A stretch of 64,000 bases of DNA from Caenorhabditis elegans (lineage: Eukaryota; Nematoda; Chromadorea; Rhabditida; Rhabditidae): NCBI RefSeq assembly GCF_000002985.6, contig NC_003282.8, positions 2,914,001 to 2,978,000 on the forward strand, in the 5' to 3' direction. Within the stretch, counting starts at the first letter, position 1. Each line of letters opens with the position of its first letter. The translations under genes and the position numbers were made by a program. Under the pieces are notes generated by a model. The model had not been told where the DNA came from. It saw only the letters and a program-made list of their open reading frames with translations, and did no database searches. Below are positions 20,401-32,775 of this stretch, piece by piece.

Positions 20401-22674
20401 CAGAGAAGGTAGGGAATTTTTTTGCAGGGCACAGAAAAATGTTTTCTGTGATTTTTTTTTTTGCAAAATAGCTAGTTTTTGATATTTTCTACTCAAAATA
20501 ACAAACTTAAAAAACTTTGGACAATATATTTATTACCGGTACAGAGAGTGTAGATAGTTAGAGAGTGACAGACATCCGAGAACCAATGGGACGGGGCGCG
20601 CGGAAGAGACGATTTGTGTCGATTTACGAAATTTTCCTCGTTGTCATCATTTCGTAAATCGAGACAAATCGTCTCTTCCGCGCGCCCCGCCCCATTAGGT
20701 CCCGGATGTCTGTCACTCTCTAACTATCAACACTCTCTGTACCGGTAATAGAGACCACGTGGTGCCAGAGTGTCTCATTTTAGATTGATCTACTTTGATC
20801 TACAAAAAATGAGGGAGAAGAGACGCAGAGTTCTCTGTTAATTTCGCATGATTAAGAACGTGCTGACGTCACATTTTTTAGGCACAAAATTCTCGAATTT
20901 TTTGTAGATCAAACCGTAATGGGACCGCCTGGCAATACGTGAGAGCCAGATTTAGATTTTTTTTTTCATAAATAATAAAATTCTACTATTTTTCGGAAAA
21001 ATCATACATTTTCTACCATTAAAGGTGGAGTAGCGCCTGAGGAAAGTGTTCAAAACTTTGACCGGAAATTTTGAAAAATCTAAAATTTTTTGGAGTGTTT
21101 TATTATGATATTTGGTCGTTTTAGATTATTATAAATTTATTTAAACAAAATTCCCACTGGCGCCCACCTTTAAAAAATTTAAATTTAAAATTTTTCGATA
21201 TTTTTTCAACTTTTTCTGATTTTTTTTTAATCTAAAGTTCGTCAACTATTTTATAGCGAGATCAATCTAGACCGAAATACGTACGAGCACCGCCTCAGAG
21301 CACCGCCTTTCAGAAAAATTTCCGATTTTCTAATTTTTCTGAAAAACCAAAATTCCATCGCTGTTTGATTTTTATATGTGACGTCACAATTTACACTCGT
21401 GACGTCACTCCTGATCGGCTCAACAAATCAAAGTATTAGCCGAACAATTTGTGCAAACATTGTTTGAACAACTGCAAGCTTGAAGCCTAGACTATATTTG
21501 AAAAAAATGTAAAAAATACCCCAACTTCCAGATCCCAACGTATTCTGCCTTGGCCTTGTCCAATCGCTCTTCGAAGGATCCATGTACACATTCGTCTTGG
21601 AATGGACTCCAGCCCTGTCCCGAGCCGCTGGCGATGTCGGAATCCCGCATGGCTACATCTTCGCCGCATTCATGGTTGCTACGATGATCGGATCCTCGGT
21701 CTTCAAGCTTCTTCAGCAACACGAACGTCCTGAAAGCTTCATGAGATATGTGCTCTTGCTCGCCGCGGTCTGTCTTTCAATGCCGATTGTTGCTCCGGAC
21801 AGCCTTGCACTTGTTTTTGGAGGATTTTTGGTCTTTGAGGTAGTTTATTGTTACAATTTCAATTTGAAGTTCCGCGAAAAAATCAGGAAAAAATTGAGTT
21901 TCCTGCCATTTTTAGAAAACTTGAAATTTTCTAAAAACCTGAAAAAATTGAAATTTAGTATTTTTATAAATCCTGAATTTTTGTCATTTAAAATATATAA
22001 GAAATGGGAAAATGTTTGAATTTACCGCCAAAAATAATTGATTTTTAAAAAATTTCCCAATAAAAATTGGATTTTTCTCTAATTTTTGAAAGTAAATTTC
22101 ATTTTGGTGAAATTTTTTTAAACTGAGAAAATTTATCGGAAAATAAATTTTTTTAAAATCCTTTTTTGAACTGCTGAAATTTAAATTTCCCATCAAAAAT
22201 GAAATTCCCACTGAAAGCTTGAATTATTGTTTTTTTTTAAATTTTGCGCTAGAATTTTTCGAAAATAAGTGAGTTAAAAAATACATTCGAATTAAAATTT
22301 TTCGCCGGACCTACTACAAACTACAAACTACATTTATTTTCAGATGTGCTGTGGAATCTTCTGGCCATCAATGGGATGCCTCCGTGGCACCTATGTCTCC
22401 GAAGAGACCCGCTCCACGACACTGAACCTGTTCCGTGTCCCCCTAAACCTTATTGTGATATTCATCCTCTGGCAGAACTTCACCATGATCTCCATCTTCA
22501 AATTCTGCGTCTTCTTCCTCTTCGCCGCCTCGATTGCTCAGCATGCTCTTTTCATGTAAGCCAATTCTTTTTAGCAAAAAATTTGCATTATCTAAAAATA
22601 ATTTCAGCCGCACCGAGCACACTCCACGTCATCAAAAGTTGCCGATCAGTGTCGAGGAGGCCGAGAACTTGTGA
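17480..22674 (+). CDS. MFSD5-like major facilitator (putative molybdate-anion transporter)
   Basis: Eight exons, 17480-17621, 18505-18649, 19130-19298, 20108-20226, 20272-20408, 21532-21839, 22344-22555 and 22608-22674, join to 432 residues with all phases consistent. The N-terminal segment (MFVGVFYGLAAVCGLLYFY) is the first of about twelve hydrophobic stretches. GSIADKFGRRNNC fits the major facilitator loop 2-3 motif. FESWLIFEHNT and FEGSMYTFVLEWTPAL are hallmarks of the MFSD5 subgroup (Pfam MFS_5), whose members have been linked to molybdate uptake; the substrate in worms is not shown by sequence. The tail is short and polar. The start is the first ATG after a pyrimidine-rich promoter-like region (17230-17420). 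Introns carry TAGGCA repeats and two adjacent MITEs. Confidence 0.9.
18890..19120. repeat. Degenerate CCTA / TAGG repeat in the transporter intron
   Basis: Clustered 'gcctac', 'ctacctacc' and 'taggcaggcaggtaggc' strings within intron 2 of the MFSD5-like gene. Part of a family of short TAGGCA-type arrays scattered through the window. Confidence 0.7.
19320..19830. repeat. TAGGCA-type degenerate array
   Basis: About 500 bases in which TAGGCA or AGGCAGGC recurs every 10-25 bases, with irregular spacers. It lies in intron 3 of the MFSD5-like gene. The open frames read from it on both strands are low-complexity by-products. Confidence 0.75.
20532..20749. mobile_element. MITE family A (copy 2, short hairpin)
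   Basis: Ends ATTACCGGTACAGAGAGTGT and its reverse complement flank arms of about 105 bases around a tiny loop near 20640. Terminal sequence is shared with the 3561-4232 element. It lies in the intron between exons 5 and 6 of the MFSD5-like gene. Confidence 0.85.
20755..20943. mobile_element. MITE family B (copy 1)
   Basis: Begins CACGTGGTGCCAGAGTGTCT and ends in an inverted 'CCTGGCAATACGTG'. Inside are inverted 'GATCTACAAAAAATG' / 'TTTTTTGTAGATC' blocks and a central 'AAGAACGTGCTGACGTCA'. It abuts a family A copy. Five near-complete copies and one fragment occur in this window. Confidence 0.85.
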
Positions 22675-22942
22675 TTTGTGATATGTATCTGTACATTTTT
22701 AGACGATTTTTTTAAAATGAGTATTATGGGTTTCTCTTGTTCTATACGTATTCCATTCCATGTTTGTTTTTGCTGGTGATGCTACTATTTTTGTGATTTT
22801 AGAATTGGATAATGAAAAGTTATAAATTATTGTTATTTTTTAAGCGATTTTTCTGGTTCTTATTGTCAAAAAACGGCTCCTAGTTTTTGCATACGGATTT
22901 TTTTTTGAAATGAAACATGGATCTTTGAACGCAGAGAAGGAA

Positions 22943-23201
22943 CTAGGGCTCCCATGCGGCGTCGCTCAAACGCCGCTCCACGCCGCGATCCAAATCTTTA
23001 AAGCGATGCGCGGAACCCAAAAAGTGTCGGACGGGAGCCAAGTTTGCACCAAATAGTGCTGCTATAGGGTATGTCACTATTTGGTGCAAACTTGGATCCC
23101 GTCCGACACTTTTTGGGTTCCGCGCATCGCTTTAAAGATTTGGATCGCGGCGTGAGGGCGGCGTAGAGCGGCGTTTGAGCGACGTCGCATGGGAGCCCTA
23201 G
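22943..23201. mobile_element. Near-perfect 259-bp GC-rich palindrome (family E MITE)
   Basis: The ends CTAGGGCTCCCATGCGGCGT and the reverse complement at 23182-23201 flank arms of about 125 bases. The arms include GTCCGACACTTTTTGGGTTC and the loop is only about 10 bases near 23072. It lies 270 bases after the MFSD5-like stop codon. A diverged relative ends in ATGGGAGCCCTAG near 57397. Confidence 0.9.
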
Positions 23202-23290
23202 ATGGAACAATGTTAGGAGATTTCAAGTTGGTTTCCGCAACAGTGTAATCCAAAATCTACAGAAATCTTACTGTACCTTAGCGTACGCAA

Positions 23291-23657
23291 CAGGGGTGTT
23301 CGGCAAATTTGCCGAGCACGGCAAATTTCAAAAAAGTAGATTTGCCGAATTTGCCGAGCTCGGCAAATTTCGAAATTTGCCGCACACGTAAAAAATTTGA
23401 CAGTACAATTTTGACTAAAACTGTTGATTTTTTCGCCAAAAATTTAGTAAAGGGACGACAAATTGAGTTATTTTGATGTTTAAGCAGACACACTACACCT
23501 AACGTGTTCAGATACCAGAGGTGTGCTAACAATTCAGTAGTTTTGGTGCTCCATAAAACATCAAAAAATATGTAATTTTTCCGAGTTTGTTAAGCACGGC
23601 AAATTTGTCAAATTTTTGATGTGTGCGGCAAATTTCAAAATTTGCCGCACACCCCTG
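23291..23657. mobile_element. MITE with TTTGCCG ends (family F, copy 1)
   Basis: Starts CAGGGGTGTTCGGCAAATTT and ends with the inverted AATTTGCCGCACACCCCTG. The interior is the reverse complement of much of the 35527-35946 copy, including 'CAGTAGTTTTGGTGCTCC'. No coding capacity. Confidence 0.8.
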
Positions 23658-23749
23658 AATCGTGCAATATCAGCCTCAGACTTCACAATCAGACAATTTG
23701 GTTATGTTATTTCTGTTAAAAGTGGCAAAAATGTGACAAACACTTCGAA

Positions 23750-23975
23750 GAGCGCTAACTTGAAGTATGAAGTATGAAGTATATTATGTATGTATGTATA
23801 GTATGTATATAGTATATATGAAGTATACAACACTAACACACCTCCACTGAGACTAGGCTCATGTAGGGGCAAATTTACAAAATTCTTTATTCTAAGATCA
23901 TCAGGGACCACATACTTGGTGAAAGTATGGGTGAATGAATACAAAATTCTTTATTCGAAGTAAGTTCTAATGGGC
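23750..23975. repeat. Short ATGAAGTAT/ATGT repeat and duplicated 3'-end segment
   Basis: 23761-23830 is a degenerate 'gaagtatgaagtat' and 'gtatgtatgt' microsatellite. A segment like ACAAAATTCTTTATTC occurs at 23877 and again at 23941. The second copy supplies the minus-strand poly(A) signal (AATAAA, complement of 23950-23955) about 35 bases after the phosphatase stop codon. Confidence 0.6.
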
Positions 23976-23989
23976 TCTTTTTTCCGAGT

Positions 23990-25862
23990 TTACGCCTTGA
24001 CAAATTGTTTGATCGATTCCTTGTCAGCTTTTGCACCATCCGCGTTCGGATTGTTTGCGATAGCAGGAGCAGTTTTAGCCTTAGCAGTTGCTGGAAGTGG
24101 AGGTGGAAGCATTTGTTGGAAGGATATCTGAAAATTCAAGTTTTATACGTAGGCCCATAGGCACTCTAAGCAGACATTCTTACCTCCAAGTTAGCATTCA
24201 GGCAAACAACGGCGGCCGCGTTGGTAAATTGAGCACAGTAGTTGGGCACCGAGAAAACTGTGATCAAACGGCGTCCGGTCATCATTTCATATCCGTCTTG
24301 TACAACTTGATGAGCACGAATGATGAGGTCAATTTCAAGCGATTTGCATGCCTGTTCGACCACACCTTTTCCGAACATATAGCTGATGCCTGGAAAAATT
24401 TAGAATTCAAAATTTTGATGGAAAGCCTTTCGGTTAAAAAAATCCTCACCTCGAATCGAATGGAACCATCCCTCGCCCTTATTCGTCGGATCCGACCAAA
24501 GCAAATCGATGAGCAATCCTCGATCAAGCGGCTCACACGGACGTGGAATATTTCGAATCGTGTCAAGCGAGACGAGCTCCGGCGACAGTCCTCCATGCAT
24601 GCAGAGCACCTTCTTCGAAATCAGTCCTGACATGGGCATTCGATTGAAGCACGACTGAAAGTCCCACCACAATCCGACACCGTACTTGATCTGACATTCC
24701 AGAATCCGTAAATCTTATTAACCGATGGAGTTTCGTGATTGCCGCGGAGCAAAAAGATACGGTCACGGTAACGGATTTTCAAGCAGAAAAGGAGAATGAG
24801 GACTTCGATTCCTTGAGGTCCACGATCTACATAGTCGCCCAAAAACATGAGCTTCTCCTCTGGAACCCGTCCGATCAGATCGAACAAACGGTTCAAATCC
24901 TGATACTGGGCATGAATGTCACCGACGACTTTGATCGGAGCCTCCGCTTCGCACAGGTTGCTCTCGTCCATGAAAATCTGCTCGGCGAGCCGAATAATCG
25001 AAATAATCTCGTGGCCAGTCATCACGTTACAAATATTGATATTTGAGTTGTTGTACAGAGAATTCATCCGTTTGATACAATCATCCATCCATTCTGCACA
25101 CTTTGGGTCTGCTTTAGCCAAATCCAATCTTGCTGATTCTCTACTTGGACCCTCTGAAATTGGTACAACTTTAACTTTAGAATAAAATCCTGTCTTGTGC
25201 CTACTTTATGCCTACCTACCAGCTTGCCTACCTAATATCAACCTCGTGCCTACTGCACGCCTGCCTTACATCTGCCTACCATACTGCTTATATTATTCCT
25301 ATAACATGCCTGCGGCGTGCCTGCCCGCCCGCATATACCTATTTTCGTGCTTACTTTCCTGATTGCCAGTCCAAGCACTTGCCTGTCACATACCTATCTC
25401 GCTATCTCGCCGCCTAAATTAATGTGTATTCAATTCCTGCCTACGCACCTGCTTTCGCCTAATATGTGCCTGTGTTGGTAGCTCACAGCGCCTAACGCGC
25501 GCCTACCTTCGTGCCTAGCTCGTGCCTGCCTTCAGGCATGTCTTATGATGGCAAAACTCCTCTCAACAAGCCAACCTCATACCTGTCTACGCACCTGCCG
25601 CATGCCTATTTTCTAACTATATGCCTACGCACAATCATTGTGCCTACCTTGCATCTGCTTAATTCGCCTGACTTCGCGATAGGCTGACGTCTGCCAACAC
25701 GCCTGCTTTATGCCCCTTGCGTGCCTTCCGGCGAACCCTGCGCATGCCTGGCAATCTGGCCTACCTGCTTGCCTACCTCAAAACTGGTAGCATGCAGGTT
25801 GGCCGGTAGACTTTTCACTCACCTCTTGATCCTGATACGTTGCTACTGTCATCTGCACTCAT
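23990..25862 (-). pseudogene. PP1-like Ser/Thr phosphatase gene with a frameshift
   Basis: Four exons on the minus strand: 25862-25823, 25153-24450, 24389-24184 and 24127-23990. Metallophosphatase motifs are in order: GDIHAQYQDL, GDYVDRG, RGNHET, HGGLSPEL, LLWSDP, RAHQVVQDGYE and SVPNYC, so all metal and catalytic positions of PP1 are kept. It resembles the nematode-expanded PP1 paralogues often expressed in sperm. At about 24700-24706 the frame breaks: KIYGF is followed by two bases instead of the six expected before EC, and the total exon length is 1088, not a multiple of three. Read straight through, the protein stops soon after NHE and loses half the enzyme. A 32-base intron (24689-24720 on plus) would restore frame but removes conserved residues and is unusually short. 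A recent pseudogene, a truncated product or a sequence error are all possible. Confidence 0.65.
25190..25800. repeat. Degenerate CCTAC/TGCCTAC array in phosphatase intron 1
   Basis: About 600 bases of 'tgcctacc', 'cgtgcctac' and 'cctgcc' words at irregular spacing inside the first intron of the PP1-like gene. No coding function visible. Confidence 0.75.
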
Positions 25863-26087
25863 CTTTGAAAGTGTTGCTCTATTGGCAAATTGTCGATTCT
25901 TTTTTATCGATTATTTTATTGAGAACTGATTTGAATACGGAGATTTTTCCACAAAACGACAACAAAAGAAAAGGTCAATAGGGTATAAAAATGCTATCAC
26001 GTGAATTTATTCAAAACTTTTTTAAAAATTAAAACAAAAATGAAAATACATTTTTAAATATTTTTTTAATTATTTCCGCATAGTATA

Positions 26088-26228
26088 ATTGCCTACCTAC
26101 CTATCTACCTACCTACCGACCTACCTACATACCTACCTACCTACCTACCTACCTACCTACCTACCTACCTACCTACCTACCTACCTACCTACCTACCTAC
26201 CCACCTACCTACCTACCTACCTAACTAA
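26088..26228. repeat. (CCTA)n tetranucleotide microsatellite
   Basis: Roughly 140 bases of almost pure CCTA repeats with a few substitutions. Smaller tracts of the same unit occur at about 42083-42130, 44545-44570, 44880-44902 and, as TAGG, 42503-42530 and 45527-45572. Confidence 0.95.
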
Positions 26229-26229
26229 T

Positions 26230-29200
26230 GGCTTTTAAACAAAAGGAATTTTGTGCATTTTGTGTCGTCAGAATCTCTAATGCCAACTTGCTCAATTAAT
26301 CCCAGCTTTTTTTTTCTTCCTCTGCAATTACAGAATTTTTTTCCGAGGAAGTCATGTTGACTTATTCCTATTTTTAAGCGGGTCCTAATCTTCAGCCACA
26401 TAAGAGTTCCGTTCAAAATAGGCGGTCTGAAGCAGCAAAAATCTCATTCTCATGTGCGTGCGCCCAAGTTGTTGAACCAAAAAAGCTGGAAAACACACCA
26501 ACACACACACAGTTCCTCTGGATGACTTCCGGGAGCCCGTATGGAGCATATATCCGAATAAGACCCCCCCCCCCCCCACTCGACAAGACACACACAACAC
26601 AATCGAGACTTCCTCAATCCCCCCGCGTTTTTTCTGTTTTCTTTTTTTTTTCAATTGCCCGGAGCACAATTTAATTTCTGAAACATTTCTCCCTTCTCAA
26701 CACTTTTGTTCTTTTATTTTCTCCTTTTATCTCTTTATCCAATTCCTTCCTTTTTTCCCGTCATCATCTTTCTGTGCTCTTTTTCCATTTGCAGAGCTCG
26801 GCAGCAGCTGTCACCTGATTTCACTCAGTTAATCGTTATTTATGAGCACTTATTGGAGGTGCACAGGAGCTATGTTTTGTAGGAAACTAGCTCTTTCATA
26901 ACTTTATTAATACTTCAAGTATTCAACAAAATCTGTAAACAAAAGTTGAAGCAGCTGACAACTCGCGAGTCCAACTTTGCAGACCCACCAGATGTCTGCC
27001 GCTGTAACCTTTTTAAAGGTATAGATGAGAAAATTGAATTTATTTTGAAAATGTAGAAAACATTAAGAGCTATATTTTGTTTGTTGAAGTGTTTTACCGA
27101 CCTATTTTAGTTTTTGAGTTATAATCCTTTGAAAGTTTTGAAAAATCGCCAAAGCCTATAAAATTATTGGGGCTTTTTAGCATTTTGATCTAAATTAAAA
27201 TTTTCATTTGATTTCAGCAGATATCACTTTCTGAGAAATCTTATAAATGCCTACCTACTGCCTACCAGGCAACCTACGTGTGCCTTGTTTGCCTACTTCG
27301 AAAAAGTCGGGCGCTGGAACCTGAATCAGTTTTTCTTTTTTCATTTTATTAGTTGCGAACTGTCTAATTTTTTAGTTCTTCGTACCTGGCTCATAAAATA
27401 CAGGCAGGCACGTAGGCAGGCATGAAGCAGGTTTTTTTAAAAGCCTTTCTGATCCCAATCATTACGTCCAAACTCTAACCAACAAACCAACCCACCTACA
27501 AATTAACTTTGCGTAGTCTGAGCTCCCTTTATAAAGTTCAAAAATTTTTCAAAATTGCCATTATTGAAATCTGTGGGTTTTGTAGCATAATTGAGGAAGT
27601 AACACGTCCTTTGTAAAGTGCACAAGCTTCAGCTGGGCTCAATTCAAACGTTATGTTTTGCTCCAGGCTTCCACTTAGGCGATGCATGCCTAGAAGCCTA
27701 GAGGTCCTCCTACAACAAATTCCGACCTCTGGCTTCTCATTAAATTGTTAATGGTGTTGTCAAAATGTGTTTCAGATTGGCGACAGTTGGTTTTTACTAT
27801 CAATTGCGTAATTGTTCTGTGTAAAAATCTATGTAGTTGTTGATTTTCCCTCTGGACTTTAAACTTTTTATTGGGGTGGCTCATCCCTCTCATTTCTCGA
27901 GTTACAAGCTCATTTCAACAAAGCTTTTCTTAATTTTTTAATTTTTTAAAAAAGCTCACTGAAATGTGTATAGTCCGCTACTGATTTCTGTGCATTGCAC
28001 AAATCAATGAACAATCATGAGTGCAAGTACATTCCAAAGTGACAAAAACTATTATTTGCTGTAAGGTAGGTGTTTAATACAAGCGTGAGAGATATGAGAA
28101 GCTTGAAAGCTTCAGGCATTTCCAAAGGTCAAGATGCCTGCCTGCTATTTTTAAGCTTGTACCTTTTCTACCTATGTACCTATGTGTACCTATGTGCCCT
28201 TTCTACTTTGTCGTACGTCGGATGATAATAGGTATGAGATGGGTGCATGCAGGCGTGTAGGCAAATGATAGGCGCTGCACATTTTGTCGGTAGGAAAATA
28301 GGTAGGTTTTGGTTTTGTCTGGTTTAGCCACATAAAATTTTAAATTGGAAAAAAGTTCATTAACTTAAAATTTCATTTTTTTTTGAAAATTTAATTTTTT
28401 TTGAATTTAAGCGCTAATCAAATAACTTAAATTGAACAAAAAAATCAAAGGTAAATTGAAATTAATTTTTGGCTCAAAATTGAAATTCTATTTTGTAAAA
28501 ATGCACTAAAGTCCAATTTTTATTTCTCTAATTTTTAGAATTTTAGCGCTTTTTTTAAAATAACCTTGACAATTTTTGGCACAAAAATATTATTTTGGCT
28601 CGAAATTTGAAATTTTCAAACTTTTTAAAGCAAATTCAACAGTTTAATTTATTTGAATTAAAATCGACGCAAAGTTCAAATTAAAAGAATTGTGTGAGAG
28701 TTCAAAACTTTTCAGAAAATTTGAAAAATATTTTCCGAAATGTTTTAATTTTAATTTCGAATTTCTCAACTATTATTACCTGAAATTCGCATCGAAAATT
28801 AAAATTTTTGTTTTACAAAATTCCGCATTACGAATTTTAAACCGAAATTTCAGCCCCAAATAAATTTTAAAATTAAACAATTAATTTTTAGTAAAAAATT
28901 TCAAGCCAAAATAAAATTTTAGTTTCAAAAAAATTATAATTTTTTAAGAGTGCCCAAAGAAAAATTTTCAGAATTTAAAAAATTTTAGAGGAAAAATTGA
29001 CTTCTCAAAAGATGGCTAAAAATTAAAAAAAAATTCTAAGAACTTATGGAGCGGAGTTCAAATTTTAATTTTTCAACAAAAAAAAATTATCCAAAATTCA
29101 AATTCTGATTTTTCAAATATACTTAGGCACAAAGTGTCAATTTTGATGCAAAATTAATATTTAAATTTTGAAGAAACAATTTTGACTTATTTTTGAATAA

Positions 29201-31600
29201 GAAAACACAAAAAAATCCAACTTTTCAGCTACTTTAAGAGATAAATTCCTAAAATACCTAACAAATTTCCTTACCATACTACACATTCCTACATAAATTT
29301 ACCATGTTTATTTATATATTCCGCTCGAAACACAAGTTCATTCTCCCTGCAAACGCCCACCACACATTCCGGATGTAGTAGATTTTGTTTCCCCCACCTT
29401 TTTTCTGCAGAAAACCTTATTCAGGACCCTCTCCTCCCTATTCAAATAAAAAGAGTATTCAGTAAAATGCAAACATTAAATGAAAAATAGGAGAGGGGGA
29501 ATCTCTTACTTTTTCTGTAGAATATCCAATGAACCCCCCCCCGTTTTTTTTTTGCTGAATGACCCATTTTTTATCAAATTTTCTCCTCAAGCATTCAGAG
29601 ATCTTCACGTCGAAAAAAAAAAAAAAAAGATTCTGAGTCAATTTTCAAGATGAAAAGAGGCGCCCAAAGTGGCGATAACGAGATTTTGTGCTTCTTGAAG
29701 TGAGAAATGAGAACGTTTTTTCGTTCGTTTCAGCCAAAGATTTCCCGTTTTTCAGAACTCTTGTTCGGCGGCGGTAAATATTTTTTTTCGTGTTTTTCAT
29801 ATTTGGGAGTCCCAGAGGGTTTCGGATTTTTCTTCCTTCAAGTAATTTCTGATCTCTTCTGTATTCAACTTTTTTGATTTTTAGGGGTTCCTGGTAGAAG
29901 TTGCCGCGAAATTTGAATTTTAAAATTTTTAAAATTTCACTAAATTCAACATTTTCGGAAAAAAGAGTTGCAGAAGCTTTTAAAAACTATTTGAAAATTC
30001 AAGAATTTTGCGTAAAATTTTTTGAAATTTTTTTCGCAAATGTAGGAGCTGTAGAAAAATTGGGCAAACACTAAAATATTTAAATCTTTCAGAAAAATAT
30101 TTTGTGCAAATTTTAAATTTTGGATTTTTTAATAAATAAATTGGAAAATTATACAAAAATTTCAAAAAATAAAAACTTGTTCAATTTTGGGATTTGTAGG
30201 AAAATCGTACTAAAAGATGTAAAAATCAAACGAATTTTTCCGGCAAATCGTCAAAGTGGCAAATTTTCGGAATTGTAAACTTCCGGCCTACCGACAAACC
30301 AGCAAATTGCCGATTTGCCGAATTTGCCGGAATTTTTGGCAAATTGTGGGTTTGCACTTATTTTTTGGAAATTTCAGAATTTTAAATTTCAATTGGCAAA
30401 ATTGTACGCATCTTATGACTGTTCCTACATCTAACTTAATAAGTAAGCAAATTCTATGCAAATATCTGAAGAAAAAGAAAAAAAAAAGAAATTTTTAAAA
30501 ACGTTTTGAAAATTCGTGAATTTTTAAAAAAATTTTAGGAGCTGTAGAAAATTTGGGCAAACACTAAAATTTTCAAATCTCTCAAAAAAAATGTTTTTTT
30601 TTTAATTTTAAGTTTTGGATTTTTTTTTAAATAAATAAATTGGAAAATTATACAAAAATTTCAAAAATTAAACAAATCGTTAGAAAATCTCAAGAAGATG
30701 TACATATAAATTATTTTTATAGCTTCTAATCGAATTTTAGCCAAAAATTTTCACTTTTCATAACCAAATTATTGATGTTTCAACAATTATAAACCTATTG
30801 CTAGAGGAAAGTTAAAGCGGCCGACATCTCGCGGTTCTGGTTTTGCTAGTTAACCGTTTTTATTCACTGTTAAGTTCAGACCCACAAAATGTCGGCCGCT
30901 GTAACTATGTTCAAAGTAGAGTTGATAAAATTTTGTAAACTAAAAAAATGTAGAAAAAAAGCTGGGCAATATTTTGTTAGTTGAAATATTTTCTCTAACT
31001 GTTTTAGTTTTTGAGTTATAAATTCCAAAATTCCAATATACCCATTGGAATTGGAACAACAAAAAACCCAGAGGCAAATAAAATTTAGTTGAACCTGTAA
31101 TTTAATTTTTTCAGCCAGTTTCAAATTATTTTAAGAATAAATCATGGCCAACGGAACGTGCTTGAAATTTATGACGAGGCATAATGCAGGCGCCTCACAC
31201 TCGCCTAGTGCGCCTGTCAGTCTGTCAGCCTTGTTTGCAATCTGTAGCACCTTCAAGCTTGCCTGAAAATTTGAGTTTGAACAAATTTTTCGGGGGTCAA
31301 CCTGAAAATCGCCCCGTACACTGGTAAAAACATCAAAAATTGTAACAAAAAAAATCTCCGTTCCCTTTCCAAATCCAAAAATATGAACACTTCTTGCACG
31401 TGTTTTCGTTGCCGCTGGGCACACAAACACACAGATGAGAAGAAGGTTTCAAGAGAATGAATAAGAATTCTTTACGTCTCATATAAGCTTCTTTTCTTTT
31501 TTGGCTTTGATTGACGATGTGACAGAATACGCGTCATGATGGGTGGGCCTAGTGTGTGCTAAAATTCTTTTCGACTTACCGTCATTTTGAAAAATTGTCA
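26230..31600. other. Gene-poor AT-rich stretch
   Basis: No convincing exon on either strand. Less repetitive, pyrimidine-rich islands lie at about 26400-26840 and 29300-29780. 26930-27140 and 30820-31030 share a diverged dispersed repeat around GTCKGCCGCTGTAAC followed by 'TTTTAGTTTTTGAGTTATAA'. 28350-29240 is poly-A/T with decayed 'aaattttaattt' words. 30240-30345 has a few TTTGCCG words. 27240-27430 and 28130-28290 carry CCTA/TAGG words. Confidence 0.5.
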
Positions 31601-31609
31601 TAAAGTCTC

Positions 31610-31965
31610 TCCAACTTGCTTGCTCACAGGCCTTCTCAATACCTACCTACAAATATGCCTATGAAATGCATGCCTACCTTCATCATCCCTCCTGCTTTAT
31701 ACCTACGTACATGCTTACATTAATCCTTCGTACCTACTTGTCTGCCTACCGCCCTGCCTAGCTGCCGTACTCCTTAATTGTGGAAAATTGGCTTATTTTC
31801 CACCTGCTTACTAACGGCCAGTCTACTTATCTGCTGGCTCTATACGCGTAATGCCAGTTAATAATTGTCTACCTACGTGCCTACCTACCGACCTACCTAC
31901 CTATCTACCTACCGACCTACTTACCGACCTGCCTTCCTACTTACCTACCTAACGACCTACATTTA
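31610..31965. repeat. CCTACCTA-type degenerate array
   Basis: Dense 'cctacctac', 'tgcctac' and 'ccgacctac' words, tightest at 31866-31965. Confidence 0.75.
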
Positions 31966-32539
31966 AGTGTAAAAATTGTCTGACTCATGCCGCGAAAAAC
32001 ATTGGAATACAAAAGTTTTGTATTTGATTCCTGATCAAGCTACAATAGTTTCTGGTTATATGTTTTGGCAGTTGTAAAATCTGAAGAAAAACAATGATTC
32101 ATATGATTTTTTAAAGTTTTTTTTTTACTCTGTATGTATTAAAAGTACATGCAGACTTTTTGTGAATGTCAGTTTTACAACAAAAAAAATCTGCTTACTC
32201 ATATAATATTTTAACTGAAACTTCTGCATTTTTTTATTGCTAAAACCAAAAGCGGTGTTCAGTGAGTTTTATATAATTTAAAATTTATTTAGGTGTAGAT
32301 TTCCCAAAAAAAATTAGCTTTTTTAAAAGAAAAAATCAGAAAAAAATTTGGTGTAAAAAATTCAAATTTTTAAGATTCATTCAACTTTTTTGATGATTTT
32401 TTAAATTAAAAAAAAAATATTTTTCGGCCAAAATTTTCAGAATTTTTTTTTTCAAAAACCTTCAAAAACCAAAGCACAACATATATATTTTCCGTAACCC
32501 AAATCTGACATGGTTCAGGTATCTCGAATTCTTAGTATT

Positions 32540-32775
32540 ATTGGAAAAGCTTGCTTGCTCACACCTACTTCCTTTGCTATTTGAATGACCGGAAAATCTG
32601 GTCCCTTGGAGAGAAAAATGGTTGGAATACGCTCATACACCTCCGGAGTTTATGACACCTTGAGTTTTGAGTAGAAGGTTTTTCGGTAATACGATGCCTC
32701 CTGAATTTTTGTTTTTGCTTGAAATTTTTTGGCAAAAGTTGATAGTTTTGTTTATGATACGCCAAGTTGTACCAA
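32540..32775 (-). pseudogene. Possible fossil of a transposase DNA-binding domain
   Basis: On the minus strand one frame reads KTKIQEASYYRKTFYSKLKV, an in-frame stop, then TPEVYERIPTIFLSKGPDF and IQIAKEVGVSKQ. The last piece looks like a helix-turn-helix of the kind found at transposase N-termini. No catalytic domain is seen nearby and the flanks are repeats, so at most it is a decayed relic. The call rests on pattern only. Confidence 0.3.

Noticed and set aside
26385..26669. 94-codon minus frame at 26669-26385
   Set aside because: Composition suggests pyrimidine-rich promoter-like DNA on the plus strand; no domain, no splice partner.
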